Source of the DNA: Microlunatus endophyticus
Lineage (GTDB): Bacteria; Actinomycetota; Actinomycetes; Propionibacteriales; Propionibacteriaceae
DNA: 64,000 bases
Direction: 5' to 3'
Assembly: GCF_014646195.1 (NCBI RefSeq)
Contig: NZ_BMMZ01000005.1
Coordinates: 1 to 64,000, forward strand
The position numbers and the translations under genes were made by a program. Below are positions 30,629 to 41,438 of the stretch, piece by piece (position 1 is the stretch's first letter; the number at the start of each line of letters is the position of its first letter). The notes under the pieces are model-generated. The model was not told where the DNA came from. It was given only the letters and a program-made list of their open reading frames with translations, and made no database searches.

Positions 30629-31521
30629 CAGTTCTCCTCCTCGGATTCGCCGGGCTCGAGCTCAGGCTGGATGCCGCGGGCCGGGGTGGCGGGGTGCGGG
30701 ACATAGGAGGCGACCGCGGTCGCCGGATTCTCCGCCCGGTCCGGGGCGATCGCCTGCACGGTCTGCTTGGTCGGCGCGATCAGGTCGGCCGGGTTCTGCA
30801 CGGAACCGCGCTGGCGCAGCGTACTGGACACCGACACCTCCGCGATCTCGCCATTGGCCAGCAGGGCCGGGGTGTCCACCGCGTTGTGCCGGGCGTAGAC
30901 GCCTGGTGGCGGCAGCGCGCCCGGATGGGCACCGGTCTCGGCGTACTTCCTGAGTCGCTCGGTGACCAGCTCGGCCTGGGTCTTCTTCTTCCGCGTCCGC
31001 TCCCGGTGCGCGAGCACCATGGCGCCCAGCGCAGCGGTGATCAACAGCGCCGAGGTCGCCTCGAAGGCGACGACGTAGCGGCCGAAGATCAGCGCGGCCA
31101 GACCCTGCACGTTGCCGCCGTTGGCGTTGTTGGCCTGGGCCAGCCCGGTCGGCCGGCCGACCAGGGCGTTGCCGACGGCGAAGATCAACAGGATGAAGAA
31201 GCCGAGCGCGGCCAGGATCGCCAGCACCCGCTGGCCCTTGATCGTCTCGACCAGAGACTCGGAGGTGTCGACGCCGACGATCATCATCACGAAGAGGAAG
31301 AGCATCAAGATCGCGCCGGTGTAGACGATGATCTGCACCGCAAAGAGGAAGGGCGCCTGCTGGGCCGCGTACTGGACGGCCAGCGACACCATCACCGCGG
31401 CCAGGCTGAGGGCCGAGTGCACCGGCTTGCGGGCCAGGATCGTCCCGAGCGCGCCGAGGATCATCACCGGCATCAACATCCAGAATGCGAACGAGGCGCC
31501 GGTCACCAGCGGAACGATCAC
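30628..31521 (-). CDS. nuoJ: NADH-quinone oxidoreductase subunit J (extended)
   Basis: This 297-residue subunit has five N-terminal transmembrane helices (to about residue 170) with the family motif [20 protein letters not shown]. The C-terminal 120 residues form a charged, Pro-rich cytoplasmic extension ([18 protein letters not shown], later [10 protein letters not shown]) that is absent from the roughly 180-residue E. coli protein but common in actinobacteria. It starts with GTG overlapping the nuoI stop. The role of the extension is unknown. Confidence 0.96.
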   Translation of the reverse strand: MIVPLVTGASFAFWMLMPVMILGALGTILARKPVHSALSLAAVMVSLAVQYAAQQAPFLFAVQIIVYTGAILMLFLFVMMIVGVDTSESLVETIKGQRVLAILAALGFFILLIFAVGNALVGRPTGLAQANNANGGNVQGLAALIFGRYVVAFEATSALLITAALGAMVLAHRERTRKKKTQAELVTERLRKYAETGAHPGALPPPGVYARHNAVDTPALLANGEIAEVSVSSTLRQRGSVQNPADLIAPTKQTVQAIAPDRAENPATAVASYVPHPATPARGIQPELEPGESEEEN

Positions 31522-32246
31522 TGTTGGTCACCCGTTTCAGAGTTGTCTGCGGAGGAATCTTCGGCCCGCTGCGCCCCTTCCGCCCGTTGGGGGAGCGCCT
31601 TGGCCTTGCCCATCGCGGCCAGCGCGGTGGCGGACTGCGGGGTGTCGGCGTACAGCTCGGCGACCTGGGCCTGGGCCTTCTCGCGGTCCTTCTTGCGCCA
31701 GCCGGCGTTGGGCAGTCCGGCGTTGGAGTCGGCCGGCATCGGCTTGGTCTCGGGCAGGCCGAGGAAGTATTCCTTCTCGCTGTTCCCGAGCCGGCGCGGG
31801 TGCGGCGGCGCCTCCATGCCGGGCAGCAGCGGCGCGAGGAGCTGGTGCTTCTCGTAGATCATGTCCTCGCGGGTGAAGTCGCTGAGCTCGAAATGGTTGG
31901 TCATCGTCAGCGCCCGGGTCGGGCAGGCCTCGATGCACAGGCCACAGAGGATGCAGCGCAGGTAGTTGATCTGGTAGACGCGGCCGTACCGCTCACCCGG
32001 GCTGTACCGCTCGTCCTCGGTGTTCGATGCGCCCTCGACGTAGATCGCGTCGGCCGGGCAGGCCCAGGCGCACAGCTCGCAGCCGACGCACTTCTCCAGA
32101 CCGTCGGGCCAGCGGTTGAGCTGGTGGCGGCCGTGATAGCGCGGCGCGGTGATCTTGGGACCGGCCGGGTAAGCCTCGGTGAAGGTCTTCTTGAAGAAGG
32201 TCTTGAACGTGACACCGAATCCGGCGATCGGATCAAGCAGTCCCAT
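31518..32246 (-). CDS. nuoI: NADH-quinone oxidoreductase subunit I
   Basis: This 242-residue electron-transfer subunit has two 4Fe-4S ferredoxin motifs, [16 protein letters not shown] (about residue 55) and [16 protein letters not shown] (about residue 97), which relay electrons to the quinone site. The N-terminus [20 protein letters not shown] is normal. A C-terminal 80-residue Ala/Glu-rich extension goes beyond the core, as is usual in actinobacteria. The ATG overlaps the nuoH stop. Confidence 0.97.
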   Translation of the reverse strand: MGLLDPIAGFGVTFKTFFKKTFTEAYPAGPKITAPRYHGRHQLNRWPDGLEKCVGCELCAWACPADAIYVEGASNTEDERYSPGERYGRVYQINYLRCILCGLCIEACPTRALTMTNHFELSDFTREDMIYEKHQLLAPLLPGMEAPPHPRRLGNSEKEYFLGLPETKPMPADSNAGLPNAGWRKKDREKAQAQVAELYADTPQSATALAAMGKAKALPQRAEGAQRAEDSSADNSETGDQQ

Positions 32247-33565
32247 CAGCTGTCTCCATTCGCGGGCTGTTGGTCGTGGGCCGGGTCTTGCGCCGTGGCC
32301 ACCGGTTCAGCGCTGACCACTCCGGCCAGCTCCGGCAGCACCTGGCCCCGGCGCGGCGGCACCGGGAAGCCGCCGGCGAAGGCGTCGAACTCACCGCTGT
32401 CCTCCGGTTCGGGCTCCTCTTCCTCGCGACCGCCCCCGAACAACACCGCCGCCAGGATGGCGAGCACGATGACGGCGACGATCACCCAGAACACCGGACT
32501 GCTGCGCAGGTCGTTGCCGGGCTTGAGCAGCGTCTGCATGGTGGCCACGACCAGCACCCAGACCAGCGAGATCGGGATCAGCCACTTCCAACCCAGATTC
32601 ATGAACTGGTCGTAGCGGAACCGAGGCACCGCGGCCCGGACCCAGACCATGAAGAACATGAAGAGCACGGTCTTGATCACGAACCAGAGCAGCCCCCAGT
32701 AACCGTGGTCCATACCGAGCCAGTTGAACGGGATCGGCGCGTGATAGCCGCCGAGGAAGATCGTCACCGCAACCGCGGACACGTTGGTCATGGCCATGTA
32801 TTCGGCCATGTAGAACATCGCGAACCGCATCGAGGAGTATTCGGTCAGGTAGCCGCCGACGATCTCCGACTCGCCTTCCGGCAGGTCGAAGGGGGTCCGG
32901 TTGGACTCGCCGAAGATCGATATCACGAAGATCACGAATGACGGGATCAGCGCCAGGCAGTACCAGAGCTTTCGCTGGGCGTCGACGATCTCGGAGGTCG
33001 ACAGCGATCCCGCGTAGAGGAACACCGCAACCAGGCTGAGCCCCATCGCGACCTCGTAGCTGATCATCTGCGCGGACGCACGGATGCCGCCCAGCAGCGG
33101 GAAGGTCGAATTCGACGCCCACCCGGCGAGCACCACACCATAGATGCCGACCGAGGTGACGCCGAGGATCAGCAGCACCGAGATGGGCATGTCGGTGACC
33201 TGCAGCCGGGTGTGGTGGCTGCCCACCGGGACGACACCGGCGAACGGGATCACCGCGAAGATCAACACCGCCGGGATCACGTTGATCGCCGGCGCGATCA
33301 TGAAGACGATCTTGTCGACGCCGCTGGGAGTGATGTCCTCCTTGAGCATCGACTTCAGGCCGTCGGCCAGGGACTGCAGCGATCCGAACGGGCCGTTCAT
33401 CGTCGGCCCGGGGCGGTTCTGCATCCGGCCGAGCACCTTGCGCTCGAAGACGATCGCGAACAGCACGAACAGGATCAGCAGTACGAAGCCGAAGAGAGCC
33501 TTCAGGATGACGATCCACAGCGGGTCGTTCATGAAGATGCTCAAATCCATCGGCACGAGTGTCAT
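32246..33565 (-). CDS. nuoH: NADH-quinone oxidoreductase subunit H
   Basis: This 439-residue membrane subunit forms part of the quinone chamber. Recognisable segments are [20 protein letters not shown], then [11 protein letters not shown] and the loop [20 protein letters not shown], which contains conserved acidic residues. [20 protein letters not shown] follows near the last helices. A hydrophilic tail of about 60 residues, starting [20 protein letters not shown], extends it beyond the usual size. Its ATG and stop overlap neighbouring nuo genes. Confidence 0.97.
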   Translation of the reverse strand: MTLVPMDLSIFMNDPLWIVILKALFGFVLLILFVLFAIVFERKVLGRMQNRPGPTMNGPFGSLQSLADGLKSMLKEDITPSGVDKIVFMIAPAINVIPAVLIFAVIPFAGVVPVGSHHTRLQVTDMPISVLLILGVTSVGIYGVVLAGWASNSTFPLLGGIRASAQMISYEVAMGLSLVAVFLYAGSLSTSEIVDAQRKLWYCLALIPSFVIFVISIFGESNRTPFDLPEGESEIVGGYLTEYSSMRFAMFYMAEYMAMTNVSAVAVTIFLGGYHAPIPFNWLGMDHGYWGLLWFVIKTVLFMFFMVWVRAAVPRFRYDQFMNLGWKWLIPISLVWVLVVATMQTLLKPGNDLRSSPVFWVIVAVIVLAILAAVLFGGGREEEEPEPEDSGEFDAFAGGFPVPPRRGQVLPELAGVVSAEPVATAQDPAHDQQPANGDS

Positions 33566-36021
33566 GCCTGTGCTCCTTCGATCCGTACGACCCCTTCGAT
33601 CCTGACCAGCTCGCCGGAACTTACCGCCAGGTGCTCGCTCACGGCCAGTCCACCCGGTCCGCGATCCGAGATGGCGCGGGTCGGCAGCCAGATGACACCG
33701 TCAACCATGTCGTCGACGATCTCGGCCTCGAAGGTGACCGCTCCGCGATCGGTGCTGACGACGACCTGATCGGTGATCGCGGCGCCGGCAGCCGTCCGAG
33801 CGCTCAGCCGGGCGACCGCCCTGCGCGCCGTCCTGATCAGGGTGGCCTCACCTTCGAGCACCCGGGCATCGTCCAGGTGCAGCCGCCAGGTGGACAGCAC
33901 GGCGTTCGACCCATCGACCGATTCCGGGTTGCCGGCAGCCGCCTGCGGGGCCGCGGCACGCTCGCCCTCCCAGGCACCCAACTCGGCCAGCTCGGCACGG
34001 GCCTGCTCGGTGGTCCGGACACCGAGGTCGGTGCCCAGTCCGTCGGCGAGTGCGGCCAGCACCCGCAGGTCGCTCATCGCGTTCGGCTTCTTGATCACGA
34101 CCGGGAACGGGCGCTCGCGTCCTTCCCAGTTGATGAAGCTTCCGGAGCGCTCCTCCAGCAGCGCCACCGGGAGCACCACATCGGCGCGCTCGGTGACCTC
34201 GGAGGCGCGGGCCTCGAGGCTGACGACGAAGCCGGCATTCTCCAGGCCGACCCGGACGATGCTCGGATCGCGGAAGTCCGACGGCTGGACGCCGCCGACG
34301 ACCAGGGCCTCGAGCTGTCCACCAGAAGCGGCGATCAGGATCTCCTCGGCATCCCGGCCCGGCTCCGACGGCAGCGAGCCGGTGCCCCAGACGGCGGCCA
34401 CGTCCACCCGCGCCGACGGATCGGCGAGCGGGCGGCCGTACGGCAGCAGGTTGGGCAGGCAGCCTGCCTCGACGGCACCGCGCTCGCCGGCACGGCGCGG
34501 GATCCAGGCCAGCCGGGCTCCGGTACGTCCGGACAACTCCAGCGCCGCGGTCAGTGCGCCGGGCACCAGCGCGAGCCGCTCGCCGACGATGATCACCGAC
34601 TTCTCATCCAGCTCGATGCCGGCCGGCAACTCGGCGAGGACGTTCGCCTCGTCACCGGGAACGGTCGGCACCAGGGTGGCACCCATCTTCGCCGCGCCGT
34701 CGGAGAGGTAGGCCGCCAGCTGGAACGACTTGAGCCCGGTCTTGCGGAACGCCTTGCGCAACCGCAGGAAGACGATGCCGCCCTCGTCCTCCGGCTCGAA
34801 ACCGGCCATCAGGACGGCGGAGGCGTTCTCCAGGTCGCTGAAGGTGACTCCCCTGCCGGTTCCGGCAACAGCCGCCGCCAGGAAGTCGGCCTCCTCGGCC
34901 CCATTCCCGTTGGACCCGTACGGACGGGCACGGAAGTCGATGTCATTGGTGCCGAGCACGGCGCGGGCGAACTTGCTGTAGCCGTACGCATCCTCGACCG
35001 GAAGCCGGCCACCGGTCAGCACGCCGACCGAGTTGCCGGCCTTGCGCAGTCCTTCGACCGCCGCGTCGATGGCCTCCGGCCAGGAGGCCGGCCGCAGCAC
35101 GTCACCATCGCGGACCAGCGGGGTGGTCAACCGATCCTCGCCCCGGCCGTAGCGGAAGGCGAAGCGGTCCTTGTCGCTGATCCACTCCTCGTTGACCTCG
35201 GGATCGTCGCCGGCCAGCCGACGCATCACGGTGCCGCGCCGGTAGTCGACCCGGATCGCCGAACCCGACGAATCGTGCTCGGCGACCGACGGCACGCTCA
35301 CCAGGTCGAAGGGGCGGGCCCGGAAGCGGTAGTCGGCGCTGGTCAGCGCACCGACCGGACAGATCTGGATGACGTTGCCCGACCAGTAGCTCTCCAGCGG
35401 CTGCCGCTCGTAGATCCCGACCTGCTGCAGCGCGCCCCGCTCGACCAGCTTGATGAACGGGTCACCGGCGATCTGCTCGCTGAAACGGGTGCAACGGGCG
35501 CAGAGCACGCAGCGCTCGCGGTCCAGCAGCACCTGGGCCGACAGGTTGATCGGCTTGGGATAGATCCGCTTCACACCGTCGTAGCGGGACTCCCCGGCGC
35601 CGTGGCTGAGGGACTGGTTCTGCAGCGGGCACTCACCGCCCTTGTCACAGATCGGGCAGTCCAGCGGGTGGTTGATCAGCAGCAGCTCCATGACGCCCTT
35701 CTGGGCCTTCTCGGCCCGGGCGCTGGTCTGCTGGGTCTCCACCTTCATGCCCGGCATCACGGTGATGGTGCAGGAGGCCTGCGGCTTGGGGAAGCCGCGG
35801 CCGTTGCCCATGTCCGGGATCTCGACCATGCACTGCCGGCAGGCACCGACCGGGTCGAGCAGCGGGTGGTCGCAGAACCGCGGGATGTCGATCCCGATCA
35901 GCTCGGCGGCGCGGATCACCAGGGTGCCCTTGGGCACGCTGACCTCGACACCGTCGATGGTGATCGTGACGAGGTCTTCTTTCTTCTCCACCTCGGTGGA
36001 GGAGTTCTGGGTGACGGTCAC
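33562..36021 (-). CDS. nuoG: NADH-quinone oxidoreductase subunit G
   Basis: This 819-residue peripheral-arm subunit carries several iron-sulfur clusters. The N-terminal ferredoxin-like domain has [19 protein letters not shown] and [13 protein letters not shown], with a His-Cys3 segment HGAGES nearby. Two 4Fe-4S sites follow at [17 protein letters not shown] and [12 protein letters not shown] molybdopterin-oxidoreductase-like domain fills the rest. The GTG start giving [16 protein letters not shown] overlaps the nuoF stop; the longer open frame upstream lies inside nuoF and is not coding. Confidence 0.97.
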   Translation of the reverse strand: MTVTQNSSTEVEKKEDLVTITIDGVEVSVPKGTLVIRAAELIGIDIPRFCDHPLLDPVGACRQCMVEIPDMGNGRGFPKPQASCTITVMPGMKVETQQTSARAEKAQKGVMELLLINHPLDCPICDKGGECPLQNQSLSHGAGESRYDGVKRIYPKPINLSAQVLLDRERCVLCARCTRFSEQIAGDPFIKLVERGALQQVGIYERQPLESYWSGNVIQICPVGALTSADYRFRARPFDLVSVPSVAEHDSSGSAIRVDYRRGTVMRRLAGDDPEVNEEWISDKDRFAFRYGRGEDRLTTPLVRDGDVLRPASWPEAIDAAVEGLRKAGNSVGVLTGGRLPVEDAYGYSKFARAVLGTNDIDFRARPYGSNGNGAEEADFLAAAVAGTGRGVTFSDLENASAVLMAGFEPEDEGGIVFLRLRKAFRKTGLKSFQLAAYLSDGAAKMGATLVPTVPGDEANVLAELPAGIELDEKSVIIVGERLALVPGALTAALELSGRTGARLAWIPRRAGERGAVEAGCLPNLLPYGRPLADPSARVDVAAVWGTGSLPSEPGRDAEEILIAASGGQLEALVVGGVQPSDFRDPSIVRVGLENAGFVVSLEARASEVTERADVVLPVALLEERSGSFINWEGRERPFPVVIKKPNAMSDLRVLAALADGLGTDLGVRTTEQARAELAELGAWEGERAAAPQAAAGNPESVDGSNAVLSTWRLHLDDARVLEGEATLIRTARRAVARLSARTAAGAAITDQVVVSTDRGAVTFEAEIVDDMVDGVIWLPTRAISDRGPGGLAVSEHLAVSSGELVRIEGVVRIEGAQA

Positions 36022-37361
36022 TGTGCCACTCCCGCGGGCTGAGCGTAGATGACGTTCTTCTCGTACGGGAAGAGCTCCCACGCCGGCGTGTGGTAGCCGG
36101 CCTCGAACTCGTCCCGGAAGTGCTTGATCGCCGAGTTGATCGGGGTCACCGCCGCGTCGCCGAGGGCGCAGAAGGACTTGCCGCCGACGTTGTCGCAGAT
36201 GTCCAGCAGCTTCTCGACGTCGCCCTCCTGGCCCTGGCCGGCCTCGATCCGCTTGAGGATCTGCACCAGCCACCAGGTGCCCTCACGGCACGGGGTGCAT
36301 TTGCCGCAGGACTCGTGCTTGTAGAACTCCAGCCAGCGGGTCACCGCGCGAACCACCGAGGTGGTCTCGTCGAAGATCTGCAACGACCGGGTGCCGAGCA
36401 TCGAGCCGGCCTTGGCGACCGAGTCGTAGTCCAGCGGGGTGTCCAGGTGCTCGGCGGTGAAGATCGGCGAGCTCGATCCGCCGGGGGTCCAGAACTTGAG
36501 CTGGTGTCCCTCGCGGATCCCGCCGGTGATGTCCAGCAGCTGCCGCAGCGTGGTGCCCAGCGGCACCTCGATCTGGCCCGGGTTCCTGACGTGACCGGAC
36601 AGCGAGAAGATGCCCATGCCCTTGCCGTTGTCGACGCCCATCGAGGTGAACCAGTCGGCACCTCCTGCCACGATCGACGGGATGGTGGAGATCGACTCGA
36701 CGTTGTTGATCACCGTCGGAGAGCCGTACAGGCCGGCGACCGCGGGGAACGGCGGCTTCAGCCGTGGCTGGCCGCGCCGTCCTTCCAGCGAGTCCAGCAG
36801 CGCTGTCTCCTCACCGCAGATGTACGCGCCCGCACCGGCATGCACGATCACCTCGAGGTCGTAGCCCATGCCGAGCATATTGCGGCCCAGGTAGCCGGCC
36901 GAGTACGCCTCGCGGACGGCCTGCTGCAACCGCCGGATCACATGCAGCACCTCGCCCCGGACGTAGATGAAGGCGTAATGGGCGTTGAACGCGTACGAAG
37001 AGATCGCGATGCCCTCGACCAGCGTGTGCGGGCTGGCCATCATCAACGGCATGTCCTTGCACGCACCGGGCTCGGACTCGTCGGCGTTGACCACCAGGTA
37101 ACGCGGAGCGCCGTTGTCGGGCAGGAAGCCCCACTTGTTGCCGGTCGGGAAGCCGGCGCCGCCACGGCCGCGCAACTGGGAGTCCTTGACCAGCTGGACG
37201 AGGTCGCCCTGCGGTTGCTGCAGAGCCGTACGAAGCGCCTTGTAGCCGCCGCGCCGCTCGTAGTTGGTGATCTTCCAGGCCCGGTCGTCACCCCAGTTCG
37301 CGGTCAGCACCGGTGTGATCGGATCCGGCGAGTACGGCTCGGCGGAAATCGTCTCGGTCAC
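36018..37361 (-). CDS. nuoF: NADH-quinone oxidoreductase subunit F
   Basis: This 447-residue NADH-binding subunit holds FMN and one 4Fe-4S cluster. Visible features are the nucleotide-binding LRGRGGAGFPTGNKWGFL near residue 60, YICGEETALLDSLEGRRGQP, and ESCGKCTPCREGTWW near residue 350 with three cluster Cys; the fourth is probably the Cys of KSFCALGDAAVTP. It starts with GTG ([13 protein letters not shown]), overlapping the nuoE stop. Confidence 0.97.
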   Translation of the reverse strand: MTETISAEPYSPDPITPVLTANWGDDRAWKITNYERRGGYKALRTALQQPQGDLVQLVKDSQLRGRGGAGFPTGNKWGFLPDNGAPRYLVVNADESEPGACKDMPLMMASPHTLVEGIAISSYAFNAHYAFIYVRGEVLHVIRRLQQAVREAYSAGYLGRNMLGMGYDLEVIVHAGAGAYICGEETALLDSLEGRRGQPRLKPPFPAVAGLYGSPTVINNVESISTIPSIVAGGADWFTSMGVDNGKGMGIFSLSGHVRNPGQIEVPLGTTLRQLLDITGGIREGHQLKFWTPGGSSSPIFTAEHLDTPLDYDSVAKAGSMLGTRSLQIFDETTSVVRAVTRWLEFYKHESCGKCTPCREGTWWLVQILKRIEAGQGQEGDVEKLLDICDNVGGKSFCALGDAAVTPINSAIKHFRDEFEAGYHTPAWELFPYEKNVIYAQPAGVAQ

Positions 37362-38173
37362 TTCGCCCCCTCTTCGCCTTCTGCAGCCCGGGCCGCGGCC
37401 AGCGCGTCGGCGGCCTCCTGCGGAGTCGGTGCCTTCCAGTTGTTCTCGGCGGCCAGCCGGACGCCGAGCTGCGAGGCCGGACCGGCGGTCGGGCCTTCGT
37501 CGGCGCGGTCGTCGGAGTAGCCGGCAAGCACCCGTTCGGCCTGTTTCCAGGTGGTGATCCGGGCGCCGCGGGTGGAGGTGATCTCCACCCCGTTGCGCAG
37601 CTTGGTGACCGTCTCGGTGGCCGAGTCGGGATCCTGGTTGTCCAGGAACTCCCAGTTGACCATCAGTACCGGCGCGTAGTCGCAGGCCGCGTTGCACTCG
37701 ATCCGCTCGAGGGTGATCTTGCCGTCCGGCGTGGTCTCGTCGTGGCCGACGCCGAGCTCCTTGCTGAGCCGGTCGAAGATGTCGTCGCCGCCCATGATCG
37801 CGCACAGCGCGGTGGTGCAGACGCCGACGTTGTATTCGCCGTTGGGGCGCCGCTTGTACATGGTGTAGAAGGTCGCCACCCCGGACACGTCTGCGGTGGA
37901 GACGTCGAGGATCTGGGCGATGATCTCGATGCCGGCCGGCGTCACCCGACCCTCGACACTCTGCACCAGATGCAGCATCGGCAGCATCGCCGACCGGGAC
38001 TGCGGGTAGCGGGCCGCGATCTGGCGCAGCTCGTCGACGGTCTTGTCGTCGATCAGGGTGTCGGTCACCGAGACGTCGATCGGCTCCGGTCGATGGGCGT
38101 TCGGATCCTCGGCGTCCACTCCGGCCGGCACCTGCCCGAACCGGCCATCCTCACGCCTGACGTCGTGACTCAT
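37358..38173 (-). CDS. nuoE: NADH-quinone oxidoreductase subunit E
   Basis: This 271-residue subunit carries the 2Fe-2S cluster: the four Cys lie in [11 protein letters not shown] and [15 protein letters not shown]. The N-terminal helical part ([20 protein letters not shown]) is standard. A C-terminal Ala/Glu-rich tail of about 60 residues is typical of actinobacterial homologues. The ATG follows GGAGGTG and overlaps the nuoD stop. Confidence 0.96.
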   Translation of the reverse strand: MSHDVRREDGRFGQVPAGVDAEDPNAHRPEPIDVSVTDTLIDDKTVDELRQIAARYPQSRSAMLPMLHLVQSVEGRVTPAGIEIIAQILDVSTADVSGVATFYTMYKRRPNGEYNVGVCTTALCAIMGGDDIFDRLSKELGVGHDETTPDGKITLERIECNAACDYAPVLMVNWEFLDNQDPDSATETVTKLRNGVEITSTRGARITTWKQAERVLAGYSDDRADEGPTAGPASQLGVRLAAENNWKAPTPQEAADALAAARAAEGEEGAK

Positions 38174-39522
38174 CGGTCGACACCTCCAAGAACCGGATCG
38201 ATGGTTGCGATGTTGACCACCACATCGGCGATCATGCCGCCCTCGCTGAGGGCCGGAAGTGCCTGCAGGTGATGGAAACTCGGGTCCCGCAGGTGCACCC
38301 GGAACGGCTTGGTGCCACCGTCGGAGACGACATGGGCGCCGAGCTCGCCCTTGGCGCTCTCGGTCGGCACGTACGCCTGTCCCGGCGGCACCCGGAAGCC
38401 CTCGGTGACCAGCTTGAAGTGATGGATCAGCGACTCCATCGACTGGCCCATGATGTGCTTGAGATGCTCGTTGGAGTTGCCCTGGCCGTCCGAGCCGATC
38501 GACAGCTGGGCCGGCCAGGCGATCTTGGGATCGTCGATCATCACCCGCTGGCCCTGGGTCTCCTCCAGCCGGGCCACGCACTGGTCGATGATCCGTACGC
38601 TCTCCCACATCTCGTCGATACGGTTGCGGAACCGGGCGTAGCTGTCGCCCTCGTCACGGACCGGGATGTCGAATTCGTAGTCCTCGTACCCGGAGTACGG
38701 GAGGGCCTTGCGCAGGTCGTAGTCATAGCCGGCGGCCCGCAGGATCGGTCCGGTGACACCGAGCGCCATGCAGGCGGTCAGGTCGAGATGGCCGACGCCG
38801 ACCAACCGGGACTTGACGATCGGGTTGGCGTTGGCGAGCTTGCTCAGCTCGGGCATCTGCTTCTTGATCGACTTCAGGGTGTCCTTGAGCAGTTGCAGGC
38901 CGTGATCAGGGAGATCGTTGGCCACCCCGCCCGGGCGGATGTAGGCGTGATTCATCCGCAGGCCGGTGATCGCCTCGAAGACGTCCATGATCTTCTCCCG
39001 CTCGCGGAAGCCGACAGTCATGATCGTCGTGGCGCCGAGCTCCATACCGCCGGTGCCGAGGGCGACCAGGTGCGAGGCGATCCGCATCCACTCGGCCATC
39101 ATCACCCGGATGATCTTGGTCCGCTCGGTGATCTGATCCTCGATCTCGAGCAGCTTCTCCACGCTCAGCACGTAGGCGAGCTCATTGTGCAGCGGCATCA
39201 CATAGTCGGCCCGGGTGATGAAGGCGACCGCCTGGGTCCAGGTGCGGAATTCGGTGTTCTTCTCGATGCCGGTGTGCAGGTGGCCGATGCTGGACCGCAG
39301 CTCGGTCACGGTCTCGCCGTCGAGTTCGAGGATCAGCCGGAGCACCCCGTGGGTGGACGGGTGCTGCGGGCCCATGTTGACCACGATCCGCTCGTCGCCG
39401 CGGTCATGCTGCTCGGTGACGATGTCGTCCCAGTCGCCGCCCATCGCGGTGTAGACGGTGCCCTCGGCGGGCTCTTCGCCCTGGCCGGCGAAAAGATCCT
39501 GGTCGCTGGTCGTGCTGGTCAT
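38170..39522 (-). CDS. nuoD: NADH-quinone oxidoreductase subunit D
   Basis: This 450-residue subunit is homologous to the hydrogenase large subunit and contributes to the quinone pocket. Typical segments are [33 protein letters not shown], and [18 protein letters not shown]. The C-terminus ends [20 protein letters not shown] and [13 protein letters not shown], the standard family end. The ATG overlaps the nuoC stop. Confidence 0.98.
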   Translation of the reverse strand: MTSTTSDQDLFAGQGEEPAEGTVYTAMGGDWDDIVTEQHDRGDERIVVNMGPQHPSTHGVLRLILELDGETVTELRSSIGHLHTGIEKNTEFRTWTQAVAFITRADYVMPLHNELAYVLSVEKLLEIEDQITERTKIIRVMMAEWMRIASHLVALGTGGMELGATTIMTVGFREREKIMDVFEAITGLRMNHAYIRPGGVANDLPDHGLQLLKDTLKSIKKQMPELSKLANANPIVKSRLVGVGHLDLTACMALGVTGPILRAAGYDYDLRKALPYSGYEDYEFDIPVRDEGDSYARFRNRIDEMWESVRIIDQCVARLEETQGQRVMIDDPKIAWPAQLSIGSDGQGNSNEHLKHIMGQSMESLIHHFKLVTEGFRVPPGQAYVPTESAKGELGAHVVSDGGTKPFRVHLRDPSFHHLQALPALSEGGMIADVVVNIATIDPVLGGVDR

Positions 39523-40355
39523 CAGTTGTATGACCTCCGGTTTTCGGGGCTCGGAATGCGCGCACCCTTGTACTCGACGTCGATGCCGCCGAGCGGGTAG
39601 TCCTTGCGCTGCGGGTGACCCGGCCAGTCGTCCGGCATCAGGATCCGCGTCAGATGCGGGTGACCGTCGAAGATCAGCCCGAACATGTCGAAGGTCTCCC
39701 GCTCGTGCCAGTCCGCGCCGGGATAGACGCTGACCACCGACGGGATGTGCGGATCGGAATCCGGCGCGGAGACCTCGAGCCGGAGCCGACGGTTGTGAGT
39801 CATCGAGCCCAGGTGATACACGGCGTGCAGCTCCCGGCCGGTGTCGGTCGGATAGTGCACCCCCGAGACGCCGCTGAAGAACTCGAAGCGCAGCTGGGCG
39901 TCGTCACGCAGGTTCTTGACAAGAGCGAGCAGGTGCTCGCGGGCCACGTGCAGGGTCAGGTCACCGCGGTCGATGACGACCCGGGTGATCACCTGGCCGG
40001 CATTCGGCATCAGCGCCGCGATCCGGTCGATCGCGGCGTCGTACCAACTGCCGTACGGCCGCTGGCTCGGACCGGGGAATTCGATCACCCGGCGCAGCCG
40101 ACCGTAGCCGGAGGTGTCGGGCGTGCCCTTGACGCCGAACATGCCGTCGCGGACGGCCAGGATCTCCGGACCCTGGGCGCTGCCCGGGCCGGTCGGGGTC
40201 GGCTCGAGGTCCGCGCGCTCTTCGGGACCCCCTTCGGGGGTGGCGTCGGGTGGCGTACTGGGCACCTTGTCCTTCGTCTCCTCGGCGTCCTTACCGGGCT
40301 GCTGCCCGTTCGAATCGTCCCGCGGCGTGTTCTTCGGGGTGCTGGGGTCGCTCAC
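39522..40355 (-). CDS. nuoC: NADH-quinone oxidoreductase subunit C
   Basis: This 277-residue 30-kDa-type subunit has its core from about residue 100 to the end, with the diagnostic [20 protein letters not shown] and [20 protein letters not shown]. The first 90 residues form a hydrophilic Pro/Asp-rich extension ([20 protein letters not shown]), absent from E. coli NuoC but common in relatives. It starts with GTG overlapping the nuoB stop. Confidence 0.96.
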   Translation of the reverse strand: MSDPSTPKNTPRDDSNGQQPGKDAEETKDKVPSTPPDATPEGGPEERADLEPTPTGPGSAQGPEILAVRDGMFGVKGTPDTSGYGRLRRVIEFPGPSQRPYGSWYDAAIDRIAALMPNAGQVITRVVIDRGDLTLHVAREHLLALVKNLRDDAQLRFEFFSGVSGVHYPTDTGRELHAVYHLGSMTHNRRLRLEVSAPDSDPHIPSVVSVYPGADWHERETFDMFGLIFDGHPHLTRILMPDDWPGHPQRKDYPLGGIDVEYKGARIPSPENRRSYN

Positions 40356-40909
40356 CGCAACAGGCCCTTTTGCTCGATCGTCGCGGGCTTGGCCAGGGCG
40401 AGCCGCTCATTCTCGGCCTCGACCTCTTCGCGGTGGCTGCCGATCGGCAGCTTGGCGACCTTCAGCTTGCGCAGCTTGAAGATGCCGTCGATCAGCATCT
40501 CCGGTCGCGGCGGGCAACCGGGGACGTACACGTCGACCGGGACGATGTGGTCCACGCCCTGGACGATGGCGTAGTTGTTGAACATGCCGCCGCTGGAGGC
40601 GCAGACCCCCATTGACAAGACGAACTTGGGCTCGGCCATCTGGTCGTAGACCTGACGGACGATCGGTGCCATCTTCTGGCTGACCCGGCCGGCGACGATC
40701 ATCAGATCGGCCTGCCGGGGGCTGTTCCGGAAGACCTCCTGGCCCCAGCGGGCGGAGTCGAACCGCGGCGTGCCCATGGTCATCATCTCGAACGAGCAAC
40801 AGGCCAGGCCGAAGGTGACCGGCCAGAACGACGCGCTCCGCGCAGCGCCGGCCAGGGCCTCGACCGTGGTGAGCAGGATGCCGCTCGGCAGCTTTTCCTC
40901 AAGCCCCAT
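40352..40909 (-). CDS. nuoB: NADH-quinone oxidoreductase subunit B
   Basis: This 185-residue subunit holds cluster N2, the last relay before quinone. The tandem Cys lie in [18 protein letters not shown], and further ligands are in [12 protein letters not shown] and [12 protein letters not shown]. The length and the N-terminal [17 protein letters not shown] agree with actinobacterial NuoB. A 42-nt gap separates it from nuoA. Confidence 0.98.
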   Translation of the reverse strand: MGLEEKLPSGILLTTVEALAGAARSASFWPVTFGLACCSFEMMTMGTPRFDSARWGQEVFRNSPRQADLMIVAGRVSQKMAPIVRQVYDQMAEPKFVLSMGVCASSGGMFNNYAIVQGVDHIVPVDVYVPGCPPRPEMLIDGIFKLRKLKVAKLPIGSHREEVEAENERLALAKPATIEQKGLLR

Positions 40910-40951
40910 GGTGGTTGCTCCTCAGCGTGAATCCAGTCGGCGTGAGTCCGG

Positions 40952-41314
40952 TCAGTCCCATTCCAGGCCTCCCCGGCGCAGGATGTAGAAGTAGGCGACG
41001 AAGACGGTGACGATGAAGAGCACCATCTCGACCAGGGCGAAGACGCCCATCTGGTGGAAGGACACCGCCCACGGATAGAGGAAGACGATCTCGATGTCGA
41101 ACACGATGAAGAGCATCGCGGTCAGGTAGTACTTCACCGGGAAGCGACCGCCACCGGCCGGCTGCGGCGTGGGCTCGATGCCGCACTCGTAGGAGTCCAG
41201 CTTGGCTCGGTTGTACCGACCAGGGCCACCGACCATCATGCTGGCGGCGATCGTCAGGACGACGAATGCCGCGGCGATGATCAGGGCGATCACGAAGCCG
41301 ACGTAGAGGCTCAT
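40952..41314 (-). CDS. nuoA: NADH-quinone oxidoreductase subunit A
   Basis: This 120-residue subunit, first gene of the nuo operon, has three helices. The hallmark loop is SYECGIEPTPQPAGGGRFPV, followed by KYYLTAMLFIVFDIEIVFLY. The ATG follows AAGGGA by 7 nt, so the nuo message has a conventional leader. The 124-bp gap to the reductase gene upstream presumably holds the nuo promoter; no clear -35/-10 pair was found there. Confidence 0.97.
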   Translation of the reverse strand: MSLYVGFVIALIIAAAFVVLTIAASMMVGGPGRYNRAKLDSYECGIEPTPQPAGGGRFPVKYYLTAMLFIVFDIEIVFLYPWAVSFHQMGVFALVEMVLFIVTVFVAYFYILRRGGLEWD

Positions 41315-41438
41315 GCCCTAGTCCCTTTCACTGGTTCTCGTGCCCATCTGTTGGCGCCCGTCTCTTTGCGCACGTCCATCCCTATCGCACCGGGCTGACG
41401 GTGCCGCACCGGGGCCGCTTGCTCGGGTTCGCTGTTGA

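Noticed and set aside
33559..36042. A long open frame (about 820 codons) antisense to nuoG
   Set aside because: No recognisable motif and low-complexity composition; nuoG on the opposite strand has all expected cluster ligands.
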